Positions 16,912 through 24,721 of a stretch of DNA of 54,793 nucleotides are shown here, one piece after another. This DNA is from a bacterium UBA4637. GTDB lineage: Bacteria > Bacteroidota > Bacteroidia > Bacteroidales > Bacteroidaceae. The number at the start of each line of letters is the position of its first letter. Position 1 is the first letter of the stretch. The notes below the pieces were generated by a model. That model worked only from the letters and a program-made list of their open reading frames with translations, was not told where the DNA came from and made no database searches. The DNA lies in NCBI GenBank assembly GCA_002405875.1, contig DHMR01000046.1, positions 1-54,793 of the forward strand. Direction: 5' to 3'. The translations under genes were made by a program, and so were the position numbers.

Positions 16912-19900
16912 TTGAAAAGAATAAAGCATATTATCAATAGCATCATATGGACGCTCCTAAGTGTCTATGTTTTACTCATCGTATTGGTCCATATTTCACC
17001 AATACAGCACTTTTTGGGTTCTGAAGTATCGGATGCCTTGGCCAAGAAATTTGGCACACAAGTCACCATCGGCTCAGTAAACCTGGGGGGGCTTAATCGC
17101 ATTATCATAGATGACGTGATGATGTACGACCAAAAAGGAGACAGTATGATCTACGCATCCCGAGTATCTGCCAAAATGGATTACTTACCCCTCTTCAGTG
17201 GCAAGATATCCATTACATCCGCACAACTGTTCGGCTTAAAAGCTAATCTCTATAAACAAACAGCCCTAAGTAAACCGAATTTTCAATTTGTCCTGGATTC
17301 ACTCGCTTCCAAGGACACCACCAGCCACACCCCACTCGACTTGCATATTGGAAGTTTGATTATACGAAGGGGTGCCGTCAAGTACAACCAATGGGACATC
17401 GCCCAAAAGAGAGGAGTGTTCTCGCCGCAACATATCAGCGTAAAGGATCTCTCCGCACACTTGATCGTCAATCATGTCACAGACAACGGCATGAATCTAT
17501 TCATCAAAAGATTAGCACTAAACGACCAATCGGGCTTGCGACTCAAGTCCTTGCATCTCAAGTTGATAGCCAACAAAAAAGAAGCTTGGCTGCGAGATTT
17601 TGACTTACAGTTGCCCAATTCAGAACTGAGCTTAGGAACGATTCATGCAACTTATCATTTTGAGAATGGAAAGATGTCCATGCCGTCTCTACAATATGAC
17701 GGAAGCATCAACCAGTCTAAAATAACCCTTTCCGATATCGCATGTTTATTACCTATATTTAGGCATTTTGACGATGCCTTATACTTCGACAGTCATTTTT
17801 CGGGAACCTCCACATCACTCCGTTGCAGAGACTTTAACTTCAAGACCGGCAGTGGAAGCATTAATGTACAAGCCCGAGGAAGAGTCTCAGACTGGAACAG
17901 TATCTTCGCCTGGAACGTCGACATCGACAACTTGACACTGACAGAAGCCTGTGTCAACTTCCTTGCACATAATATGGGCAAGAGAATTAATATTCCAAAA
18001 GAAGTTTTGCGTTTGGGAGGCATTCATTACGAAGGCAACATCCAGGGTCGAGGCAAAGACATCGATTCCAAGGGTAACCTAGAAACGGGCGCGGGAACAG
18101 CAGACCTCTTCATATCTAAGAGAGGGAGTTTCATGAAGGCTAAGATTGCCACTCCAGGCATTGAACTGGGCAAGATTCTCGACAATAAGGACTTTGGACT
18201 GATAGCTGCCACCCTTGAAGCTCAAGGCACCAAGGACAACCTATATGCCAAAGGGAGCATCCAACGATTTGATTACCATCAGTATAGCTATCGAGACATC
18301 TCACTCGACGGAAGTTTCGTCAAGGGACTGCTTAAAGGAAATGGGAGCATCAAGGATCCCAATATCAACCTAGGCATCCAGGGTGACTATAACACACAAA
18401 GCAATAAGTTTGACATTGTAGCCAACGTAAAGCACGTCAAGCCATCCGTCTTGGGTATGAAGATGGCAGATAAGAACTATTGCATCGATGACGTAACCCT
18501 CAGTGCTAACAACAAAAACGCAGACAGTTACATCGACATGGAAGCGCCTTTTGGAAACTTACACACAAGGGGGCAATACGATCTCAAGACATTGGCAGCA
18601 TGTGTTCAGAACATAGTAGCTGAAAAGCTACCGACCTTGCCTGGCATAACGAAGTCAAAGACCCATGGCAGCAACGACTTCAGTCTCCAAGCCAACATCT
18701 ACTCGACAGAAATTTTCCAGAAGATGCTAGGCATTCCTGTATCCATCAGTTCACCAATCCATATCAATGGCAATATCTCAGAAAAAGACCACAAGTTAAA
18801 TCTGATGATGAACATCCCGACGTTCAGCTACAACGGCAAGCCTTTTCATAACGGTAAAATGGAGCTCATGACACAGGATGGAGCCTTAACCTTGGCTGCC
18901 GACATCCAACAAGGAATGCCTTATGAGCAATCTCCATCATACCAGATCAAGGCATCGGCTGCCAACAACATACTCTCCACGATTGTCAATTACGAGAATG
19001 GCTCATCGAAGCTTCCAATCAAGGGATTATTGGACACCGATACGCAATTTGGAAAAAACGACAAGGGACAATTTACAGTTACGACACACGTGAATCCTTC
19101 TCATGTGATGCTAGGTGACACCAAATGGGACGTGATCGGTTCGACTATCGAGTATAGCAAGAAGGAACTTTTGGTCGACAATTTCACCGTCAAGCATAAC
19201 GATCAGCACATCATCGTCAATGGCAAAGCATCTCCTAACAAAGAAGATTCCATTGTGGCCGACATGAAAGATGTAGACGTGGCCTATATTCTTAACCTAG
19301 TCAATTTCCACTCCGTTGATTTTGCAGGAAAAGCGACGGGCAAGGCTATCGTCAAGTCTATTTTTCAAAATCCTGACGCATACGCCAAATTAGATATTAA
19401 TGACTTTACCTTTGAACAAGGTCCACTCGGCATCCTTCATGCCAATGTGAACTACAACAAGGCAAAAGAACAAATCGACATCCATGCTATCGCCGATGAT
19501 GGTCCCGAGCATCAAACCTATATAGACGGATATGTATCACCTAAGCGCAACTACATTGACCTAGGTATCGAAGCCGCAGGAACCAACGCGCAATTCATGG
19601 AAAGTTTCTGTGGCAGTTTTATGGACAGGATAGAAGCTTGGGCTAATGGAAAGCTGAACGTTGTGGGCGACCTCAGCAATATCAATTTGGTGGGAGACAT
19701 CAATGTATCTGGGAAGATGCACATGAAGCAACTTGGCACAGAATATCATTTCAATAATTTACGGGCACATGCCATCCCGGATGACATCTTGCTAAACGGG
19801 GACACCATCTTCGACCGCAATAACCACATAGCCATCGTCCATGGAGGTATTCACCACAAGCACTTAACCAAGTTGAGTTATGACCTCAACTTAAAGGCTC

Positions 19901-21228
19901 ACAACTTCCTGGGATACGATACTCATGAGTTTGGAGACAATAGTTTCTATGGAACCGTCTATGCCACAGGAAGTGTAGGGATACATGGGAAAAGCGGTGA
20001 AACTATCATAGACATTGATGCTACTCCAGAATCAGGATCTCTTTTTGTTTACAATGTAACAAGTCCAGATGCTATTGATGACAAGAGCTACATTCATTGG
20101 CATGACGCAACACCCGAATGGGAAAAGATATTCGATGACAATCAGCCAAAAGGAACTGATGACGGAGAGGAGAATGACGACGATGTACCTTCCGACATGC
20201 GAATCAACTTTCTGGTTAACACCAACCCGAACTTGACATTAAAATTACTAATGGACCAACAAACGGGCGATTATATCACACTCAACGGAAACGGGGTGAT
20301 TCGAGCGAATTACTTCAACAAAGGTTCATTCGACATGTTTGGAAACTACATCATTGACCATGGAGTCTACAAATTGACGATACAAAACATCATCAAGAAA
20401 GACTTCGTATTCATGCCAGGTGGCACTATAACCTTTGGAGGAAATCCTTATAAAGCACCATTAAACTTACAAGCTAAATACATAGTCAATGGAGTTCCAT
20501 TAAGTGATTTGAACATAGGTCGCTCTTTTTCCAGCAACAACATCCGAGTGGATTGTTTGATGAACATCAAGGGTACGCCAAGTTCGCCGAGCGTGGATTT
20601 CACCATGGACTTGCCTACGGTCAATAGTGATGCCAAACAAATGATTTACTCCATCATCAACTCTCAAGAGGAAATGAACCAACAAGTACTATATCTTTTA
20701 GGAATAGGTCGTTTCTACGCTCAATCGAAAAACAATCAAGCCAGCGAGGATGCTACACAACAAAGTCAGGCTTCTCTTGCAATGCAAAGTTTTCTGAGTG
20801 GAACCATATCTCAACAGATTAACACTGTTCTTTCCAGTTTTATTAAGAGCAACAACTGGAATTTCGGTGCCAACATATCAACAGGAGACGAAGGATTTAA
20901 CAATGCAGAATATGAAGGCATCTTGAGTGGTCGATTACTCAACAACCGGTTGCTTTTCAATGGTCAGTTCGGCTATCGAGACAATGCAAACGCCACACAG
21001 AGCTTTATCGGAGACTTTGACTTGCGTTATTTGATTACACCCAATGGAAATCTTTCCATCAGAATGTATAATCAGACCAACGACCGCTACTTCACCAAAA
21101 ACAGCCTTAACACACAAGGTATAGGTATAATCTTGAAACGGGATTTCAATGGACTGGGAGACTTGTTTGGCATAAAAAAGAAAAGAAGTTCCCTCAAAAT
21201 GAACAAAAAGGAAAAGAAGTCTCGCTAA
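16912..21228 (+). CDS. TamB-like (DUF490) translocation/assembly protein, TTG start
   Basis: The 1438-residue protein has an N-terminal signal anchor (about 9-28) followed by a very long beta-rich body with AsmA-like N-terminal features and a TamB domain in the last ~400 residues. Such proteins bridge inner and outer membranes and are implicated in outer-membrane protein insertion and phospholipid transport. The start is TTG: an in-frame TAG lies at 16906-16908 and the next ATG is beyond the TM anchor. A run of seven G residues at 17085-17091 encodes Gly59-Gly60. The C-terminal tail is very basic (KKKRSSLKMNKKEKK). It is monocistronic and divergent from nqrA. Identification is from length and architecture. 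Confidence 0.85.
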   Translation: MKRIKHIINSIIWTLLSVYVLLIVLVHISPIQHFLGSEVSDALAKKFGTQVTIGSVNLGGLNRIIIDDVMMYDQKGDSMIYASRVSAKMDYLPLFSGKISITSAQLFGLKANLYKQTALSKPNFQFVLDSLASKDTTSHTPLDLHIGSLIIRRGAVKYNQWDIAQKRGVFSPQHISVKDLSAHLIVNHVTDNGMNLFIKRLALNDQSGLRLKSLHLKLIANKKEAWLRDFDLQLPNSELSLGTIHATYHFENGKMSMPSLQYDGSINQSKITLSDIACLLPIFRHFDDALYFDSHFSGTSTSLRCRDFNFKTGSGSINVQARGRVSDWNSIFAWNVDIDNLTLTEACVNFLAHNMGKRINIPKEVLRLGGIHYEGNIQGRGKDIDSKGNLETGAGTADLFISKRGSFMKAKIATPGIELGKILDNKDFGLIAATLEAQGTKDNLYAKGSIQRFDYHQYSYRDISLDGSFVKGLLKGNGSIKDPNINLGIQGDYNTQSNKFDIVANVKHVKPSVLGMKMADKNYCIDDVTLSANNKNADSYIDMEAPFGNLHTRGQYDLKTLAACVQNIVAEKLPTLPGITKSKTHGSNDFSLQANIYSTEIFQKMLGIPVSISSPIHINGNISEKDHKLNLMMNIPTFSYNGKPFHNGKMELMTQDGALTLAADIQQGMPYEQSPSYQIKASAANNILSTIVNYENGSSKLPIKGLLDTDTQFGKNDKGQFTVTTHVNPSHVMLGDTKWDVIGSTIEYSKKELLVDNFTVKHNDQHIIVNGKASPNKEDSIVADMKDVDVAYILNLVNFHSVDFAGKATGKAIVKSIFQNPDAYAKLDINDFTFEQGPLGILHANVNYNKAKEQIDIHAIADDGPEHQTYIDGYVSPKRNYIDLGIEAAGTNAQFMESFCGSFMDRIEAWANGKLNVVGDLSNINLVGDINVSGKMHMKQLGTEYHFNNLRAHAIPDDILLNGDTIFDRNNHIAIVHGGIHHKHLTKLSYDLNLKAHNFLGYDTHEFGDNSFYGTVYATGSVGIHGKSGETIIDIDATPESGSLFVYNVTSPDAIDDKSYIHWHDATPEWEKIFDDNQPKGTDDGEENDDDVPSDMRINFLVNTNPNLTLKLLMDQQTGDYITLNGNGVIRANYFNKGSFDMFGNYIIDHGVYKLTIQNIIKKDFVFMPGGTITFGGNPYKAPLNLQAKYIVNGVPLSDLNIGRSFSSNNIRVDCLMNIKGTPSSPSVDFTMDLPTVNSDAKQMIYSIINSQEEMNQQVLYLLGIGRFYAQSKNNQASEDATQQSQASLAMQSFLSGTISQQINTVLSSFIKSNNWNFGANISTGDEGFNNAEYEGILSGRLLNNRLLFNGQFGYRDNANATQSFIGDFDLRYLITPNGNLSIRMYNQTNDRYFTKNSLNTQGIGIILKRDFNGLGDLFGIKKKRSSLKMNKKEKKSR

Positions 21229-21279
21229 GAATGAGTCAAAAAGGGAAAATGGGAAAGAAAGAATAGAAGCAGAAAAGAC

Positions 21280-21336
21280 AAAAAAAACAAAAAGTGCCTT
21301 GCAGAACAAGCTTTCCTTGTTTCTGCAAAGCACTTT
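21280..21336 (-). terminator. Intrinsic terminator of the fimbrial-anchor-like gene
   Basis: AAAGTGC (21291-21297) pairs with GCACTTT (21330-21336), and inside it TTGCAGAA (21299-21306) pairs with TTTCTGCAA (21320-21328). On the minus strand the stem is followed by TTTTTGTTTTTTT. It may also end tamB less efficiently on the plus strand. Confidence 0.85.
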
Positions 21337-21356
21337 ATCTATTTATTTAGATTTGG

Positions 21357-22271
21357 CTAATCACCAAAGTCATGATCATAATCAGACTTATCTAATTCCT
21401 TGTTATCAAAAGTAAACTCGAAAGTAGAGCCAGAAGAGAAAAGAGGACCAGTATAGGTAGTCACATGGTTCTGCTGCAAGATGACATTGTCAAAGGTAAG
21501 AGAACGTACAACCTGATTATTCATGTCATACACGTTGACTCCAACCTTAATGGTAACCTTCTCGTCAGGGATAAGGATGTAGATATTAACACCAACCGTG
21601 CCACCATAACGATCAAAAACGATGCTTTTCTGCCAAGTATTTTCCGTATCTCCCTTGATTCCATAACCAGTAGACGGATTAAAAGCATCACTGAAGAAAC
21701 CTGAATAGTTTACTTCTATCTTAGAGAAATCTTTGGAAACTCTATCCGTGGATTGTAACTTAAACTTAGAAAGAGATCTTTTTAAGATGCAATTAGCCGT
21801 GGTTGTCCCACTTTTAACATCAATGGACTGAGCAACATAAGCCATATCAGTAACCGTCTTATTTGGGAAAGCAACAACTAGTTCAGAAGTTATATCAACA
21901 GGATTAGCCGCCTTGCTAGCCACAGCCACCATCTTATAACTACCAATCGGCAAACGGATAGACAACTGTCCAAAACCATCTTCCTCGCTCGTTTGATGGA
22001 TACGGTAAACCGTATCATTCTTAGCTTTTCCCTGTGGAAATATCGCTATATCCAAACGGTTAAAAGTTTTCTTCCACTCCGTTGCACTGACCTCGCCAGC
22101 TCTTGTCGAACGAGTAAAATCATCCAATTTCTCCATACTCGCATCAAAGAAACTGAAACGAACCAATGAGGTTTCAACTTGTGATGACTGCGGAATCGCA
22201 TCGTCACTTGAGCATGCACACATACTTGCGAACATGACGGCTACAAATAGCCATTTAAACAATCTGTTCAT
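21357..22271 (-). CDS. Fimbrillin-anchor-like (FimB/Mfa2-type) lipoprotein
   Basis: The 304-residue lipoprotein has a signal peptide ending in MCAC (Cys20). The following SSDD resembles the acidic export signal that sends Bacteroidota lipoproteins to the cell surface. Two beta-rich domains follow. The N-terminal one has the pattern WKKTFNRLDIAIFP and the later one TTANCILKRSLSKFKL, which resemble the FimB/Mfa2 anchor family of type V pili (tip or anchor subunits). No pilin or other pilus gene is beside it, so it is an orphan and could serve as a surface lipoprotein with another role. It has its own promoter and terminator. Confidence 0.7.
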   Translation of the reverse strand: MNRLFKWLFVAVMFASMCACSSDDAIPQSSQVETSLVRFSFFDASMEKLDDFTRSTRAGEVSATEWKKTFNRLDIAIFPQGKAKNDTVYRIHQTSEEDGFGQLSIRLPIGSYKMVAVASKAANPVDITSELVVAFPNKTVTDMAYVAQSIDVKSGTTTANCILKRSLSKFKLQSTDRVSKDFSKIEVNYSGFFSDAFNPSTGYGIKGDTENTWQKSIVFDRYGGTVGVNIYILIPDEKVTIKVGVNVYDMNNQVVRSLTFDNVILQQNHVTTYTGPLFSSGSTFEFTFDNKELDKSDYDHDFGD

Positions 22272-22349
22272 AATAAAAAAAATTAGTTATTAAAAACCGT
22301 TAGAAACACTACTAAGGAAAAACCTAACGTAGCTTTCACATATACGCGG

Positions 22350-22380
22350 CAAAAATAACAAATATATTTGAAATATGCAA
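22350..22380 (-). promoter_or_regulatory. -33/-7 promoter of the fimbrial-anchor-like gene
   Basis: TTG (plus 22378-22380), a 20-base spacer and TAttTTTG (plus 22350-22357). The predicted start site near 22343 gives a ~72-nt leader. Confidence 0.7.
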
Positions 22381-22450
22381 GTTTTTGAAGAAAAAAAAGT
22401 TTTTTTTGAAAAAAACATCAAAAAAGTTTCGAGATTCGATTTTATTTTAT

Positions 22451-22458
22451 TATCTTTG
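22451..22458 (+). promoter_or_regulatory. -7 promoter element (TAtcTTTG) of the second small RNA
   Basis: TAtcTTTG with TTTCG about 20 bases upstream as a partial -33 element. No gene follows on this strand for more than 2 kb. Confidence 0.6.
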
Positions 22459-22464
22459 CAGACG

Positions 22465-22557
22465 TTATCCTGAATACAATCTTTTTACCTTAAAGAAAAC
22501 TAATACCTATTGAATGTAGAGCGGTTGCCTGTGAAGGTGTCCGCTCTTTCACTTTTT
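22465..22557 (+). ncRNA. Putative ~93-nt small RNA
   Basis: A promoter at 22451, an A/T-rich 5' part (with ACCTTAAAGAAAACTAATA at 22488-22506) and a terminator-like hairpin form a self-contained unit in a 448-base gene-free gap. The hairpin pairs AGAGCGG (22518-22524) with CCGCTCT (22541-22547), with an inner GCCT/AGGT helix, and ends in TTCACTTTTT. No credible ORF is present. I do not recognise the family. The gene-free remainder (22604-22719) shows nothing further. Confidence 0.55.
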
Positions 22558-22570
22558 ATAGACTGGCAAG

Positions 22571-22603
22571 AAAAAACGAGGATGCAAGTCTAACACCCTC
22601 GTT
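22571..22603 (-). terminator. Intrinsic terminator of the Bat-queA gene run
   Basis: AACGAGG (22575-22581) pairs with CCTCGTT (22597-22603). On the minus strand the stem is followed by TTTTTT. It lies about 117 bases after the queA stop and is the first terminator seen downstream of moxR. Confidence 0.8.
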
Positions 22604-22719
22604 CTCTCATTTATATCATCAATAATAGAATTACTTACTTATTTCTTATAGAATGTCATTATTCGTTTTCTTGGTATTCTATCTCTAAATTACCTTTAAC
22701 AAAGATTTGAGCAATCTCT

Positions 22720-23994
22720 CTAAGGAATCAATAAAGAAGAATCTCCATAGCTTAGGAAACGGAAGCTGTGGTTCAAGGCGTAATCATAGACCTTTCGCCA
22801 ATCACCATGCAAGAAAGCACTCACCAAGAGAAGCAAGGTACTCTGAGGTTGATGGAAATTAGTAACCAACATTTTCACTATCTTATAAGTATAACCAGGA
22901 GCTATGATAATTTGTGTACTGGAATGCAAAGCCTCCAAGCCATTTCGATCCAAATAATCAATAATAGCCTGTATAGCTTGCATAGGAGTAATACCTTTGA
23001 CCAAGTTGCCATCACCACTCAAGTCATAGGGATCCCATTGTTTCACATGCAAGTCTTCCTCGCTAGCGTCAGGATTACCCAAGAGGTAAACACCCATATA
23101 GTAAAGACTCTCTATAGTCCGAACGCTGGTCGTACCGACAGCAATGACACGACACTCATGCTTGAGCAATTTTTCCAAACTACGACGATGCACCACAATA
23201 TACTCCGTATGCATCTGGTGACCTTCTATCTCTAAACTCTTTACTGGTTTGAATGTACCCGCACCTACATGAAGAGTTACCTCCTCACGATCAATGCCAT
23301 GAGCATCCAAGTCTGCCAAAACCGCATCCGTAAAATGCAAACCTGCTGTTGGAGCTGCCACACTACCCTTAATTTTGGAATATACTGTCTGGTAAGTGGT
23401 CTTGTCGCTTTCCTGAGTCTCACGATTCAAATATGGAGGAATCGGCAGTTCACCGACAGTCTCCAATATCTCAGCAAAGGAAACCTGCTCGTTGTCCCAA
23501 TCAAAATCAACCCAGTAATTGGTACCACCACCTACAGACAAAGGAGATGCTTGACCGTTAGAATCTACCTCTCCTCTTCGCAACGTAGCCGAGAGTGTCA
23601 AAGAATGCCCCTTGATTTCAAATTCACGCTTGAGACTTCCTTCTTTCCATTTTTTCAAATTTCCAATCATGCAAAGCCAAGAACAATGTCCTGTTGTCTG
23701 AAACATCAATTCGTAATCAGTCGGAGCAGCTGGCTCCATCAAGAACACCTCTATCAAAGCACCAGTCTCCTTACGGAAATGCATACGAGCCTGAATAACC
23801 TTGGTGTTGTTAAATATCATCAACGCCCCCTTTGGCAAATAGTCAGGAAGATGATAGAACACATCGTCGCTGACTTCACCATGCTTATAGACCAACAACT
23901 TGGAATGATCACGCAGAGCAATAGGAAATTTGGCGATTCGCTCATCCGGCAAATCGTAGTTGTAATCACTAATCTTTATATGTTTTGTATCCAT
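22720..23994 (-). CDS. queA: S-adenosylmethionine:tRNA ribosyltransferase-isomerase
   Basis: This enzyme transfers and isomerises the ribosyl group of SAM onto 7-aminomethyl-deazaguanine in tRNA to make epoxyqueuosine. The 424-residue protein shows family motifs DYNYDLPDERIAKFP (about 9-23), FNNTKVIQARM (about 62-72), APTAGLHFT (about 219-227), VTLHVGAGTFKPV (about 243-255) and LVTNFHQPQSTLLLLVSAF. It is 10 bases after the PAP2 gene and last in the Bat run. No other queuosine gene is nearby, so its place in this operon is incidental or a conserved neighbour only. Confidence 0.97.
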   Translation of the reverse strand: MDTKHIKISDYNYDLPDERIAKFPIALRDHSKLLVYKHGEVSDDVFYHLPDYLPKGALMIFNNTKVIQARMHFRKETGALIEVFLMEPAAPTDYELMFQTTGHCSWLCMIGNLKKWKEGSLKREFEIKGHSLTLSATLRRGEVDSNGQASPLSVGGGTNYWVDFDWDNEQVSFAEILETVGELPIPPYLNRETQESDKTTYQTVYSKIKGSVAAPTAGLHFTDAVLADLDAHGIDREEVTLHVGAGTFKPVKSLEIEGHQMHTEYIVVHRRSLEKLLKHECRVIAVGTTSVRTIESLYYMGVYLLGNPDASEEDLHVKQWDPYDLSGDGNLVKGITPMQAIQAIIDYLDRNGLEALHSSTQIIIAPGYTYKIVKMLVTNFHQPQSTLLLLVSAFLHGDWRKVYDYALNHSFRFLSYGDSSLLIP

Positions 23995-24004
23995 TTTTTT
24001 AATT

Positions 24005-24709
24005 TTAAATGCTGGCCGTCAACAGACAACCTTTGATTATCACATAAAGTAAAATAAACATCAAGACACTCAATACGAGGTCGAGATCATCGTGGTCGTA
24101 GCCCGTACTCGTATATTGGTTGGAAATATACTTAATCTTTGGAGAGATTTTATAATACAACTTATAATATAATATGTATACCAAAACACCGATGACAGAT
24201 CCCAACATAAGTCCACAAAGAATGTCACTAGGATAATGTACACCGAGATAAAGGCGGGTCCAACAATTTACGAGCGACCACACCACCATCGTGACCGTCA
24301 TCAGCTTGCTACGAATCAGTAAAGAGAAAAAAACTGCCAACGACATGGTATTAGCTGCATGTGCCGAACAAAAGCCAAAGTCTTTCAAACGCATATTATT
24401 CACTACATGTATCGTGTATTTGAGAACCGGATCATTGCTTGGACGCCATCTCGCTACCAATGGCTTGATGATTCCATCCACAGTACCATCTGCAAAGAAT
24501 ACACACAGGAAGGCAGAAAGCACGACCAATCCTATCTGCGACATTGTCTCATTATTTCGAATCACAATATAAAACAAAGCCAGATACAATGGTATCCAAG
24601 TAAACCCTGAAGTTAAGACCCATACAATTTGGTCCATCAGGAGGTTATCTCCACCATTGAAAAATTGAAGCACCGACATATCCATGTCTAGTAGTGAAAT
24701 CATACCCAT
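24005..24709 (-). CDS. PAP2-family membrane phosphatase
   Basis: The 234-residue polytopic protein has the three PAP2 motifs: KPLVARWRP (about 84-92), SAHAAN in place of the usual PSGH (about 116-121) and RLYLGVHYPSD (about 151-161), which carry the catalytic Arg and His residues. Members hydrolyse lipid phosphates such as undecaprenyl pyrophosphate or phosphatidic acid at the periplasmic membrane face. The substrate is not predictable here. It lies 12 bases after the batD-batE fusion. Met3 and Met9 are alternative starts. Confidence 0.9.
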   Translation of the reverse strand: MGMISLLDMDMSVLQFFNGGDNLLMDQIVWVLTSGFTWIPLYLALFYIVIRNNETMSQIGLVVLSAFLCVFFADGTVDGIIKPLVARWRPSNDPVLKYTIHVVNNMRLKDFGFCSAHAANTMSLAVFFSLLIRSKLMTVTMVVWSLVNCWTRLYLGVHYPSDILCGLMLGSVIGVLVYILYYKLYYKISPKIKYISNQYTSTGYDHDDLDLVLSVLMFILLYVIIKGCLLTASI

Positions 24710-24721
24710 CTGTTTTTTACT

